Part shown: one piece after another, positions 1-9,359 of the stretch | How positions within the stretch are numbered: the first letter of the stretch is position 1 | How the letters are laid out: every line of letters starts with the position of its first letter | Source of the DNA: Eutreptiella sp. 'Long Island Sound 2002' | Taxonomy: Eukaryota > Euglenozoa > Euglenophyceae > Eutreptiales > Eutreptiaceae | Direction: 5' to 3' | DNA length: 64,000 nt | Assembly: GCA_964036045.1 (NCBI GenBank) | Contig: OZ038378.1 | Coordinates: forward strand, 138,972,765-139,036,764 | The notes under the pieces: model-generated | Told to the model about the DNA's origin: nothing | The model's input: the letters and a program-made list of their open reading frames with translations, nothing else | The model's database searches: none | Position numbers and translations under genes: made by a program

Positions 1-283
1 AATCGGGGGAACACAGGACCACACGGGAACGTTCCAAGGCCACCTTGGTCAATACCTTCCCCAGTTCACTGAACCTGGGGTTCCCGTAGGCCATCCCGAA
101 AGAGGGCCAGTAGAATTTGTAGCTGCAGTTCTTCCCCTTGCTGCAGTAAAGGTCCAGGACATGTTGCTTGTCGCTGGCGAACAACTCCACACTCAGGTCT
201 TCTCTAGAGTAACCCAACTCCTTCAGACCTTGGACTAGGACTTCCCCGAATAGTTGATAGTCGTCAGCTTTGGAGGCCGCCAT
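1..283 (-). CDS. Element A: methyltransferase-like pol domain, cut by window edge
   Basis: The frame opens with an ATG at 283-281 that overlaps the TGA of the upstream protease frame (TGATG) and runs off position 1. About 94 codons are visible. Motifs in order are VELFAS, LYCSKGK, FYWPSFGMAYGNPRFS, GKVLTKV and RVVLCSP. The same motif series lies between protease and RT in elements A2, B and D of this window. By family knowledge it resembles the Dam-like domain of DIRS retrotransposons and phages, where ELFAS-type and (N/F)PPF-type motifs occur. Here the second Pro of NPPFS is Arg, so catalysis is doubtful. The domain assignment is inference; the open frame and the shared motifs are seen directly. 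Confidence 0.6.
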   Translation of the reverse strand, partial: MAASKADDYQLFGEVLVQGLKELGYSREDLSVELFASDKQHVLDLYCSKGKNCSYKFYWPSFGMAYGNPRFSELGKVLTKVALERSRVVLCSPD

Positions 284-732
284 CATGTTCGAGGGCTCCT
301 CCTTTGATACCCCCAGGTAGCTCGAGGTGTGCTCAGACTGCTCCAGTGGCACGGACTCTCTGCCCTCGCTCTGGTCCACGTGAGGTAGGGCGCTTGCAGC
401 GTCAGGGATTGTATCTGGGAGTGCTGCACGAAGAAGTCAGTCCCCAATACAAAGTCGAAGGCTTCAGTGTCCATCACATAGAACCAATGAACGATCGTTC
501 GGGAGCCCATAGGTACCTCCACTTCACAGTCCCCGCAGCTGTGCAGCACATGTCGATCCCCGATTCGTATAGCCGCGGTGGTAATGTTGTTCTTCAGGCT
601 CCCACAAGGTAAAGTTTTCTTCGCCACTATAGATATGGTGGCCCCTGTGTCCAATACCCCCAGGTATTCATGTCCCCCTAGTCGGATACGTACCCAGAAC
701 ACCAAGTGCAGGGCCCCACCGGAGCGTCCCCG
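283..732 (-). CDS. Element A: retropepsin-type aspartic protease
   Basis: The frame is open after a TGA at 735-733. It shows the retropepsin active-site loop LGVLDTGATISIVA and, about 70 residues later, DFVLGTDFFVQHSQ, corresponding to the second hydrophobic strand and following helix. The role is to mature the Gag-Pol polyprotein as a dimer. It lies directly downstream of the gag-like frame, in a different frame from it, and immediately upstream of the methyltransferase-like ORF. About 150 codons is normal for a Ty3-like protease region. Family: Ty3-like retroelement, established knowledge. Confidence 0.8.
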   Translation of the reverse strand, partial: RGRSGGALHLVFWVRIRLGGHEYLGVLDTGATISIVAKKTLPCGSLKNNITTAAIRIGDRHVLHSCGDCEVEVPMGSRTIVHWFYVMDTEAFDFVLGTDFFVQHSQIQSLTLQAPYLTWTRARAESPCHWSSLSTPRATWGYQRRSPRT

Positions 733-752
733 TCAGAACTCCGCGGGACAGG

Positions 753-3221
753 TCACCTCGAACCCCTTGTTCCGCAATTTGCGGGCCATCCTGATGAAAC
801 GGCTTCTCTTCTTAGCATTGCTGTCATCACCGTCTTCATGCTCATGCTTAGCCCCTTGCTCTCGCTGGGCCTGCGTTTGTGAGCGTGTGGTCCGACCAGA
901 CTGCCCCCCAGAGGGCTCGGAGTTCCCCCTGGATTAGGGTTGGGGTTGCCTCCGTTCTTGTCCGGGTTCTTGTTGTCCTTGTCTGGCTCGCGGTTAGCGC
1001 CTCCTCCTCGTCCACCTTGACTCTTGTCTTGCCCTTGTCCACGTCCTTTCGACTTGCCCTTGCTGGAGTCGTTGCCTTTGCCTTTGCCTCCACCTTTGCC
1101 AGAGCCTTTGCCAGCATCCTCACCCTTCAGCTTCGCCGACAGGCGCTGCTTGTGGTAGCACTCATCCTCATAGTGCTTCCTCTTCCCACAGAAGGCACAG
1201 GTGATAGTACACCTGTAGTGATCCAGCATCTTCACCTTGGCGCCGGTGTTGGTCTCCTGCTTCTTCCCTTGGACTACGAAGCAGTCTCGCTGCTCGCAGT
1301 CAGGGGCGTGCTGCAGGTGGCCCTGCTCGTCTCTGGCATCACACCAGAAGAGCTCCTTGACGTTTTCCATGATACGGGCGTGTTTCGGGGTAGTCCCCTG
1401 TCCAGGTCTGGATCCTTGGTACCCTTTGCCTTGGCTTCCAGAGCCTCCCCCTCAAGGACGGTAGTTGTTCAGGTGCTGGTCGCTTTCTTTCTCCAGCGCC
1501 AGCTCCAGAAGTAGCACACATAAAACCTCGTAGTGGAGGGCTCTAGCCTTGCGCTCTGCCGTTTAACGGCACTCGTCCCACAGCTCTCGGAAGAGCTTAG
1601 CCACAAACCAGAAAAGCAGGTCGTCGCTGCTGTAGGAACCGGGCGTCGATCGTCCAGCCCAGTGATCCAGGTCAGCCAATAGCTCAGAGACCCTGCCAGG
1701 TTTGGGGTTGTTGGGCAGCACGGCCAGGTTCTGGATCTCAGCCCTGATGGAGAGGTCGGTTTCATAGGTCGGGTACTGCCTCTCCAAGGCAACCAACACA
1801 TCCGTAAAGGTGGCAGAGTTAGTCACGATCTGCTTGACCTGCTTCTCCAGGTACTTGGTCCTGCAACACTGCAGGAGCAGATCGCACTTGACCCGTTTAC
1901 TAGCGTGGGTTTGGCCAGTTAATCGAAGGAACCGGCCAAAATTCTCAGCGAACTCGCTGAGGTCCTTGCCTGTGAACTCAGGCAAGTTCACCACGATCTT
2001 GGAGCTCGCAATGGCCTTAGCCTCCTGATACCTGCGTCCCTCAGAGCGCCGGGTCTTCCTCTTCTTCTTTTTCTTCTGCCCACCTGGTTTCTCAGGGTTC
2101 TCAGGGTTGTCGTCCTCCGAGGGCGAAGCAGAGGTCATCGACGGCGGCTCATCATTGGAGGGGTCTCCGCCCAGATCACTAGAGCCATAGGGCTCCACGT
2201 CAACCATTGTCCTCAGGGCTGTCAGCCCCAGCCGGTCCAGCTCGGCTCACGTAGAATTCCCCCCGTGGCTGTAGGGTGACTGGGCCGTTCACGGTATGAA
2301 AGGGCTTCTCGGTGACGTTGCTGGGGTCGGCATCGGTCGGCTCCTCAGGCTCCCCAGGGTGTTTGTCAACCCTGCCACCAGGTGGTTAGCCTGTACTCGA
2401 TGCGGTGAAATTCCCACTATGGTAGGTGACGCTTGGGGCGGCATCAGGGGCTCTAGTTTAGCCCGAATCTCTTGAGTGAGATGGCCCACAAGTTCAGAGG
2501 TGGCTCCTCGGAGAGCCTCTTTTATCTCCGATCGCGTCAGGGACCTGTTGGAGGATCTCCCCGATCCTCTACTCCTGCTCCCGCATGACTCAGGTCCTCT
2601 CCTCAGCCCACTCAAGGTTGCATACCCAGGAACATCCACATAGGCTCCCGTAGCGAGTAGGGGATAGTTATAGTCAGCCGCATATCATCGCGGCGCAGAA
2701 CTGGAGGCCACCGGCTCACTGGTAGTAGTTGCCTCTGGAGGCGCAGTGGTAGGTGGGTTCACACCATAGTCAGGGTAGGTAGGCATACCAGTAAAGCCTG
2801 TGCCCTCAGCCATAGGCGGGTTGGTTATGGGAGTGGATGTTGTAGCGGCTGGGTGTGGAGTTGGGAGTGTGGTGGTTGTAGGAGAGGGTGATGCGTGGAG
2901 GCCAGAAGCACTTGATGCGCCCTCGAAGGTCGACTCACTCGTTCGGTCGTGCCCATGGTCTACTCCTTCGTCTGCCATGCTTTCTGCAGCATCCTTCTCT
3001 CTCTCTCTCTTTCTCTTCACATGATTGGTGTCCATCTCCTCGACTGAGAGGGCCCGGAAGGCCGACTGAAGTCCTTCCAGCGAATCATCCGCCACGTCCA
3101 CTGGCCCATGTAAGGGCACCGAAAGTACAGTGCTAGGTCCAGGTCCAGATTCACCAGGTGCTGGCATTGCTGGTGCCTCAGGCGCCGTGCTCACGTCAGT
3201 GTTCTCCTTCTTTGTGTCCAT
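753..3221 (-). pseudogene. Element A: gag with five in-frame stops
   Basis: A single reading frame can be followed from ATG 3221 to a TGA at 755-753. It is interrupted only by stops at 2687-2685 (TGA), 2291-2289 (TGA), 2249-2247 (TGA), 1565-1563 (TAA) and 1454-1452 (TGA). The N-terminus is a Pro/Ser/Thr-rich tail; a (CT)n run near 2996-3011 encodes alternating Arg/Glu. The middle holds a gag core (LPEFTGKDLSEFAENFGRFL, LRLTGQ) alignable with the gag of element B. The C-terminus has a CCHC zinc knuckle (CAFCGKRKHYEDEC) followed by Gly/Lys repeats. Four of five stops are TGA, as expected from CGA (Arg) decay. The product would be the capsid/nucleocapsid precursor. Confidence 0.75.
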
Positions 3222-4085
3222 ATTCGCCCTTTTTGCTTATATATGACAGATCTCGACGCACTGGATGTACGGCACGGGGTTGCTGCCGGTACGCAGAGAC
3301 TGTCTGCCTCTTGCTACCAGAAAGGTTTATAGTGATTTCAACACAGTGTGTTTGTTGTGCCTCTCCTGCTGCTTGCAGCTGGTGTAGGGTTCCTGCTGCT
3401 TGTTTCTGATGAGGAAATTGTTTTAATGTTGAAATACAACCAATCCAGGATAACCCAAGCCAGAGATAAGCAAGTAGAAGAAGATCAGGATCAAAGCATG
3501 AAGGGCTGCAGTCACAAAGAGTTAGATAAAGACAACTATCAACAATAGACCACAGCAATTAGCATACATTGCAACTCAGGATGAAACATTTTACATTTTT
3601 GAGAAGAACTGATTGGAACGCTGCCCCAAGGGCTCACTCTCATCCACTGTGCCATCCTGAGATGTGCACTTCTTGTTTTTGGGTCCCATAGCTGCTGAGG
3701 TGGCATGGCTTGTGGCGCTGAGGTCACTGCCATGTCACATGGGATATTCCTACTTAGCTAGGCTGACTGGGAATTGAACCCAGGACCTCTCAAAGAGGGG
3801 TGCCCCAGCCCCCTAGGGTGCATACCACTAGGATAACTAAGAATTCATGAGAAACCAGAGATAAATTCATAGGTTCTGCCCTCAGTATATCAGTGCCTCA
3901 GCGACCCAGGAAAAGATGTTTCAGTGCCTATAGCTTGGGGATAAAGGGGTCCACACCACATCCTGATTTAGTGGTTGGTTCCATAGGTCAAAATGTGTTA
4001 TCACCCATTTTGGTTAGGCCAATACTAAGATAAAAATGCATGAGTGCTTAGAGCACCTCTAATACAACTAAAGTATACCCTAAAG
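3222..4085. other. Intergenic stretch between elements A and A2
   Basis: No coding region is supported. On the minus strand a TATATAAGC segment lies about 20 bases upstream of the element A gag ATG and could be a core promoter. LTRs of A were not found here. A tRNA-like segment is listed separately. Confidence 0.4.
3755..3840 (-). tRNA. tRNA-like or tRNA-derived SINE fragment
   Basis: The reverse strand has a perfect T-arm (CTGGG-TTCAATT-CCCAG at 3783-3767), which also fits the pol III B box. An upstream segment CCTAGTGGTATGC resembles an A box, and a stem-loop sits in the anticodon-arm position. The anticodon stem has a mismatch and position 33 is not T, so a functional tRNA is unlikely. 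A decayed tRNA or SINE head is more plausible. No 3' tail or target duplication was recognised. Confidence 0.35.
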
Positions 4086-4742
4086 CATTGGAAAAGCACT
4101 TTTTCTTACTTCGTCATTGGTACCGACTTCCTACGAAGAAACCTCCAGGTAAAAATGCTGTCTCTCCAGCGCCCCTATTCTTCGCACTGCGACTTTGGCA
4201 GTGGGCTCTTCTCCGTACCTTTGGAGCTGTCAGGACAAAAAGAGTCTGGGCTGCTTTACGCATCCAAGACTAACTATCGTACTGAAAACTACCAATTGGC
4301 CCGTCACCTTCTTGAAAACGGACCGGCGGCCCTTCAGGTAAACCTGACAGAGATCCAGGTGGAATTGTTTGCGAGCCGACAACAGCACATCATGCGGTTG
4401 TACTGCTCGAAACATTTGAACAACGCTCTCCGTTTCTTCTGGAAAGCAATGGGCCTAGCGTATGCTAACCCTCCCTTCTCCCTGCTCGCGAAGGTTCTAA
4501 CCGAAATCACTTAGGAGGGAGGAAGGGTTGTCATGTGCACCCCTAACTGGGGCTGCTCTGCTGAACACGCTTACTGGCGCCGTATGCTAGATCGAATGAC
4601 CGTGGGAAGAGTGCAACTCCCTGACGGTCCCATCTATGTGCCTGAGGACTCAGACACATCTATGCAGGCCCCTGAGTGGACCAGTTTCTTATCCATCGTC
4701 GATGGATCTCTCAATCGTGTACCCCTGTGTGAACTGGATTAA
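4086..4742 (+). pseudogene. Element A2: protease C-terminus fused to methyltransferase-like domain
   Basis: This begins with the end of a retropepsin (YFVIGTDFLRRNLQ, matching DFVLGTDFF of element A) and reads without a stop into the methyltransferase-like domain: VELFASRQQH, LYCSK, FFWKAMGLAYANPPFS, AKVLTEI. A TAG at 4512-4514 is followed in frame by RVVMCTPNWG and LPDGPIYVPEDSD. This copy keeps the full NPPFS motif. The continuous frame shows that protease and the methyltransferase-like domain belong to one polyprotein. The 5' part (gag and protease active site) is missing, so the element is 5'-truncated. Function is inferred from DIRS and phage relatives. Confidence 0.65.
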
Positions 4743-5880
4743 ATGCTACTGAAAGAGGTCATGGCCGAAAATCGTGGCCTGACTCTTTCTGATCTCAAAA
4801 ACCGATCTCCTGAGCACCTATCTGCCACACTTACAGGTTGTGAATCTCCCGATGGCTATCTGGAACCGGCAGCTGTTAAGGAGGATGCTGACGACCAACT
4901 GTCTGAGATCGCCAGCACTATCCCTCCTGTTGATCCCAGCTGTGTTGATCTGAAACACAGTGCCTTCCTAGCCCAGCTGTTGCCTGAGGAGGTAGATCTA
5001 GAGTCAACCTCAGAACCCACTTCCCCTGTTGGGAAACCGGTGCTACACATGCAGCCTATGCACACAGATGAACCCGTGGCCCGGAGTCCTGATGCTCTAG
5101 CAAGGCCTGCTTCTAATAACATGCCACTGTCTGAGCATGACACTCAGGAACTCCGAGAGCTGTTGTACGTGAAGGCCAAAGGTATTGAGCGCCAAGAGCG
5201 GCTGCAATACCTCAGACAGACCTGGAAATCCTCCATCTGGTCTGAGGAGGACGATGATTCCCCTAGTGTATTCTTTGCACTATGGGCAGCAATGTCCCCC
5301 TGAGTGGGACGATGGTTCTGTACCTGCCAAAACTACTGATCTGCAGAAAGAGAAAGAACATGGAAAGAGCAACCTCCATGCTGAGGAGGATTTCCTGCAG
5401 AAAATTGAGAGTCTTAATTTTGACCCCCGACTGAATAAAGTGCTGTTAACCTACGAGGAGGTGTTCGGCGCCTTGCCGCCCCCACTCTCTTGTAACAAGC
5501 TGGTCCACATGGACCTGAAACTGAAACTCGAATTTAAAAAGACGCAAGTGAGGCGGCGTCCCTATCCCGCTCCACAGGAACAGGTTGAAGAAATGGAGCG
5601 CCAGATCCAGGACTGTATTGATGCTGACCTCGTGGAGGAATATACGAAGGGGGACTACCCCCATCACTCCGGTCCCTGTTTCCTTGTTGCCAAACCAGGG
5701 TCGACTGCTCTGGGACTGGTTGTTGACTATGGTGAGGTCAACAAGAAAACCAAGAACCACTCAGGGAGTATTCCTAACATGGAAAATTCCCTGGAGCGTA
5801 TTGCCAAATGCAGGTACAAGACCAAAATGGACAAACGAAGTGGTTTCTGGCAGGTAGACCTCACCGCCGCGGCTCGGGAG
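4743..5880 (+). pseudogene. Element A2: acidic linker and N-terminal half of RT, interrupted by an insertion
   Basis: ATG 4743 follows the TAA that ends the previous frame (TAAATG). The first 186 codons are an acidic linker (LSEHDTQELRELLY, SEEDDDS). A +1 frameshift near 5270 leads into RT: LVHMDLKL, YPAPQEQVEEMERQI, GPCFLVAKPG, LVVDYGEVNKK and motif A MDKRSGFWQVDLT. The frame stops being RT exactly at 5880, where element n begins. RT resumes after 8404. Ty3-type RT by motif order. Broken by frameshift and insertion, so non-functional. Confidence 0.75.
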
Positions 5881-6251
5881 TGTAATGTACTTGTCCTTTG
5901 TTTCCTGAAAACTCCGTGTTTTCTTCACTGTTGATTTTCATACTGATCCATAGGCAAACCCTGCAACCCAATACCAAAATCCCACAGGCGGACAAGAAGA
6001 AGTTGATGAACTTCGGATATTTCGGCTGGCGGAGTAATGGACCTCGAAGAGTTCAGATCTTATGCTTCTGCATGACCTACACACAAAAAGATAGGCTGAA
6101 AAGCTTCTGCATAAGTAGAATTGCTAACGTACAAATTGGTGTGGATCGGTGCAATTTATTCATGCTACTCCACGTACCGTGGAATCCCATTCACTCGCGC
6201 TCTGCGGGTAAGGACAGGTCTGCTCTGGACAGTTCTGTCGATCCCATTACA
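5881..6251 (-). repeat. Element n LTR (3' LTR in element orientation)
   Basis: 371 bp, TG...CA termini with a 7-bp inverted repeat TGTAATG/CATTACA. About 23 mismatches to the partner LTR counted by eye, so the insertion is not recent. Confidence 0.85.
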
Positions 6252-7171
6252 CCCACTTCCTAAAATACTTCATACTCTGAGTGGACCTATGACAGTACAC
6301 TCAGTGTGTGAATTGTTTGATAAAAAAATATCAATGGGAGCGGCAGCACTGACTGTATACCCAGCTCCAAGGAATTGTACAAGCGTACAACCCTCATCTG
6401 AGGCTGGCACTGTGGGCGCTACCAGCAACCAGCACTGTGGTACCTAAGATCTGTAAAAAAAAACCTAATGTTGTAGTCATTGTTTGCCATAGCCCTGTCC
6501 TGAGGTGGGGTAAAAGGCGTACCAGGCGCTATATGTACAGTGCCTCTGGGGGTGGCCTAAGCTCAAAATGCTTTTACGCATTTGTTTGTGCGAGGAATGC
6601 ACAAACAATATGTGGGACTCCTACACAAGGGTAAATACCTACTAAATAACTCAGGACTTGTAAAAAGAAAACCACTATGCTCTGTGTGGTGTTGTTTTAC
6701 GTTCCTGCTGTATCCTGTTTGTAAAAAAAATACAAACCCTCCACAGCCAGAAGTTGTAAAACACCCTGAGCAAAAGAAGCCAGTAGCAAGGACAGTATGA
6801 CTCTTGTCTCCCATAGAACAGACAAGTTCCACTCTGTCTTGCCCATGGCGCCAAAGGCCGCCATAGCTTCCACTCACATGCCTGTGGCACTGCCGTGCCT
6901 GGCCCCAAAGGCCACTTAGGCAATATATCAGCTTTTATAGGCTAAACAAGCCAAAGCTGGACTTATATGAGGCACAACAAGTGCCATCTCAGGCCATCAG
7001 AGATCTGGGCCTGCCACATGAATGCGTTTTACTGACTGCCTGCGCGAAAAGAAAATAAGCCTGCACATCAGTGCAGCTATGCACGTCAATATATAACATC
7101 ATTGCTGGCTTTCCAAAGCCGGCTGACATAGTCAATCTGACATGCCAGGTAAACTTGATTGCACCCAATAT
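6252..7171. other. Element n internal non-coding part
   Basis: No convincing coding sequence on either strand. The stretch is AT-rich with short A and T runs. The purine tract next to the left LTR is at 6252-6262. Confidence 0.5.
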
Positions 7172-8221
7172 TTAGCGCTGGGCACCTCCACTCCTGTGGG
7201 GTGTATCACCCGCCACCGAACTTAATAAGCTTAGCAGCTCACGCGCTGGCCTCTGTTGGCGCACTTGGCGACCAGCACGCCGTCCGCGCCCCTTACTTGG
7301 TGAGGATGGGCTTGATGTATCAGCTCCAGAACTTGCGATAGCACCCTTCTTTGCTTGGGCGCTGCTCTGGGCCCAGCTGGCGCGTCCGGCGCCATTGACT
7401 GTTGTTGGCGTACTTGGTAGCGCTGTGGAAGCGCTTGTCTTCGCCGTTGTTTTTGATGTAGCGCTCGCATGCGTTGTTGACTCCTCTGTGGCGCACGCAT
7501 TCGTCGCTAATTCCTTTGTAGCGCTCGCATTCGTCGCTGACTCCTTCGCAGCGCTCGCATTCGTCGCTGACTCTCTTGTAGCGCTCGTGGACTCGCTTGC
7601 GGCGCTGTCAACACTGGTCATGGCACGACCTGTACTGTTGCACCCACCCCGCTTGCTTGGCACTCGCGTTAACAACAGGTCAAGCTTGTAGTTGATACCG
7701 CGCAGTTGATCTCTGCTGTCTGCTGCATGCCACGCGTGGAGCAAGTACCTTGTAAAGGCGGCCATCATGAGCTGCCTGCTCTGCAGCTCGTGTTCTGTTA
7801 CGGCTTCACGGCCTCGCTCGTGGTAAGACACCAAAACCCAGCCATTTGACGTTCTGTAGTCCTCTCCTAACAATTCGGCAACTTGGCCCTGCAGCGAACG
7901 GCACACTAGAAGGGAATAATCCTCACTACTGTCCAGCGCCATGGTGCACTCACTGAGCATCTTGTTCGCAGAATACGCTGAATTCGACGTACATCCCAAA
8001 ACTCCGCGACAGATAGAAAAATCTGAACTGTAATGTTCTTGTCCTTTGTTTCCTGAAAACTCCGTGTTTTCTTCACTGTTGATTTTAATACTGATCCACA
8101 GGCAAACCCTGCAACCCAATACCAAAACCCCACAGGCGGACAAGAAGAAGTTGATGAACTTCGGATATTTTGGCTGGCGGAGTAATGGAAGGCGAAGAGT
8201 GCAGATTTTATGCTTCTGCAT
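7172..8221 (-). CDS. Element n: putative gag-like ORF with decapeptide repeats
   Basis: 349 codons. The first part lies inside the LTR, so the real start may be the internal Met at about 7946 (MLSECTMALDSSEDYS). The middle has a plausible folded segment (LQGQVAELLGEDYR, RQLMMAAFTRYLL). It is followed by imperfect ten-residue Ala/Ser/Thr repeats (ESATNASATK and variants) and a basic, Arg/Lys-rich tail. The position between LTRs and the basic tail fit a nucleic-acid-binding gag-like protein, but there is no CCHC knuckle and I recognise no family. Confidence 0.4.
   Translation of the reverse strand: MQKHKICTLRLPLLRQPKYPKFINFFLSACGVLVLGCRVCLWISIKINSEENTEFSGNKGQEHYSSDFSICRGVLGCTSNSAYSANKMLSECTMALDSSEDYSLLVCRSLQGQVAELLGEDYRTSNGWVLVSYHERGREAVTEHELQSRQLMMAAFTRYLLHAWHAADSRDQLRGINYKLDLLLTRVPSKRGGCNSTGRAMTSVDSAASESTSATRESATNASAAKESATNASATKELATNACATEESTTHASATSKTTAKTSASTALPSTPTTVNGAGRASWAQSSAQAKKGAIASSGADTSSPSSPSKGRGRRAGRQVRQQRPARELLSLLSSVAGDTPHRSGGAQR
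7441..7620. repeat. 30-bp minisatellite within the element n ORF
   Basis: About five to six imperfect copies of a 30-bp unit (core GCGCTCGCATTCGTCGCTGA). Encodes the decapeptide repeats on the minus strand. Confidence 0.75.
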
Positions 8222-8399
8222 AGCCTACACACAAAAAGATAGGCTGAAAAGCTTCTGCATAAGTAAAATTGCTAACGTACAAATCTGTGTGGATCGGTGC
8301 AACTTATTCATGCTACTCCACGTAACGTGAAATTCTATTCACTCGCGCTCTGCGGGTAAAGAAAGCTCTGCTCTGGACAGTTCTGTCGATCCCATTACA
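8029..8399 (-). repeat. Element n LTR (5' LTR in element orientation)
   Basis: 371 bp, same TGTAATG...CATTACA boundaries as the partner at 5881-6251. Exact equality of the two lengths supports the boundary call. Confidence 0.85.
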
Positions 8400-8689
8400 A
8401 GGAGCTGCTGGCTTTTATAACCCCTAAGGGTCGTGTGTTTATATGGAAGGTCATGCCTTTTTGGGTGGCTAATGCCCCAGCGCTCTTCCAGGAGCTAATG
8501 AACAAAATTTTGTACACACTCAGGCGCAGACCTCTAGTACAGGAGTTGATTTCTCGGGGTGCAGAAAGGGAGGCCCACATCGACGACGTGAGTCTGGGTA
8601 CTGATACCCAAGAGGACCATGTCCTTCTCCTCCGTAAATTTTTCACTGTTTGTCAAAAAAACCATCTCCGAATCAAACTCGAAAAAGTC
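8400..8689 (+). pseudogene. Element A2: C-terminal half of RT
   Basis: This continues the RT broken at 5880: LLAFITPKGRVF, then motif B region WKVMPFWVANAPALFQELMN and motif C region EAHIDDVSLGT. The catalytic dyad DD is kept but the usual Tyr/Phe at the first position of YxDD is His. It ends at HLRIKLEK, where element B goes on into CEFLKTELEYLGF. At 8690 the 425-bp repeat begins, so the rest of pol is missing. Confidence 0.75.
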
Positions 8690-9114
8690 AGATGGACCCA
8701 CTGAGGCTGTTTTGTTTTGCGAACATGCCTATTTATATGAGCATTCAGTTATTAAGCTGAACTCTGGTAGTGAATTTCCTACTTGAATGCACATGATGCA
8801 TCCAGATCCCAGAATGCACAGCATGATGCTACCAATCCAACATTGCCCAGCAAGAACAGTGAAGATGATCAGTAAATCAGAAGAATGACTGAAGATGATG
8901 GTGATAGGCAGATTCTCAGAGGTCTAATTGTACATAATCAGATCATGATGCAGAAATGACATGATGGGTCATGACGGGGCACATGAATGGCTTCATGGTG
9001 GCCAGTCTTACTGAGTCGGTAGTTCAAGAGATAAAGATCAGAATTGAACTTTGGTGATAGTAAAAGGCCCAGAAACCACAGAAACATATCTTTTTCATGT
9101 ATTTAATACTCAAG
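8690..9114. repeat. 425-bp dispersed repeat, copy 1
   Basis: Starts AGATGGACCCACTGAGGC and ends ATTTAATACTCAAG. A near-identical copy of exactly the same length lies at 53269-53693 in the same orientation. It terminates the RT of element A2. TG...CA ends (8693...9112) are possible, so it may be a solo LTR or a short non-autonomous element, but no clear target duplication was seen. No ORF. Confidence 0.75.
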
Positions 9115-9359
9115 AGACATGTGCATATTTTTTGGTCATTTGTTTAGCCTTTTATGCCATGGACCTACAATCAACGGTGGACTTTCATCAGCAAGTTTGA
9201 TCCTGAATTTTTGCTTTGTGCTAGGGTGTAAGGCAGAAATTGTTCTGGTAGCAGAGGCTGGAGTTGTAGCAACTCCAGGACCCTGCCTGGCGGATTTTTG
9301 AAAATTTCTAAAATTGAAAAATCTGAGATTTTCATCATGTCAATCATCAGCTGTTTGAC
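9115..9359 (+). promoter_or_regulatory. Leader region of element B
   Basis: No ORF. It contains a perfect 7-bp stem hairpin (GGAGTTG-TAG-CAACTCC, about 9249-9265) and an A/T-rich stretch before the gag ATG. No LTR of B could be matched downstream. Confidence 0.35.

Larger units (their letters stand above)
5881..8399 (-). mobile_element. Element n: small nested LTR retroelement, 2519 bp
   Basis: Two 371-bp direct repeats (5881-6251 and 8029-8399) both begin TGTAATG and end CATTACA. They lie inside the RT frame of element A2, whose coding resumes right after the insertion (ARE before, LLAFITPKG after). Flanks GGGAG (5876-5880) and AGGAG (8400-8404) look like a 5-bp target duplication with one change. 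A purine tract (TAGGAAGTGGG on the minus strand, 6262-6252) abuts the left LTR, so the element reads leftward. No RT or integrase is present, so it is a non-autonomous (LARD/TRIM-like) element. Confidence 0.85.

Noticed and set aside
753-3221. UGA might be a sense codon in this organism, given many in-frame TGAs in gag
   Set aside because: TAA and TAG also occur in frame, and TGA ends otherwise intact frames such as element D integrase at 43956. CpG decay explains the pattern better.
7441-7620. CRISPR-like array
   Set aside because: Repeats are contiguous 30-bp units without unique spacers and lie in a coding frame of a retroelement. Other tandem repeats in the window also lack spacers.
8046-8330. 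Plus-strand 94-codon frame, also present at 5898-6263
   Set aside because: It lies entirely within the element n LTR and appears twice only because the LTR does. It is antisense to the element.
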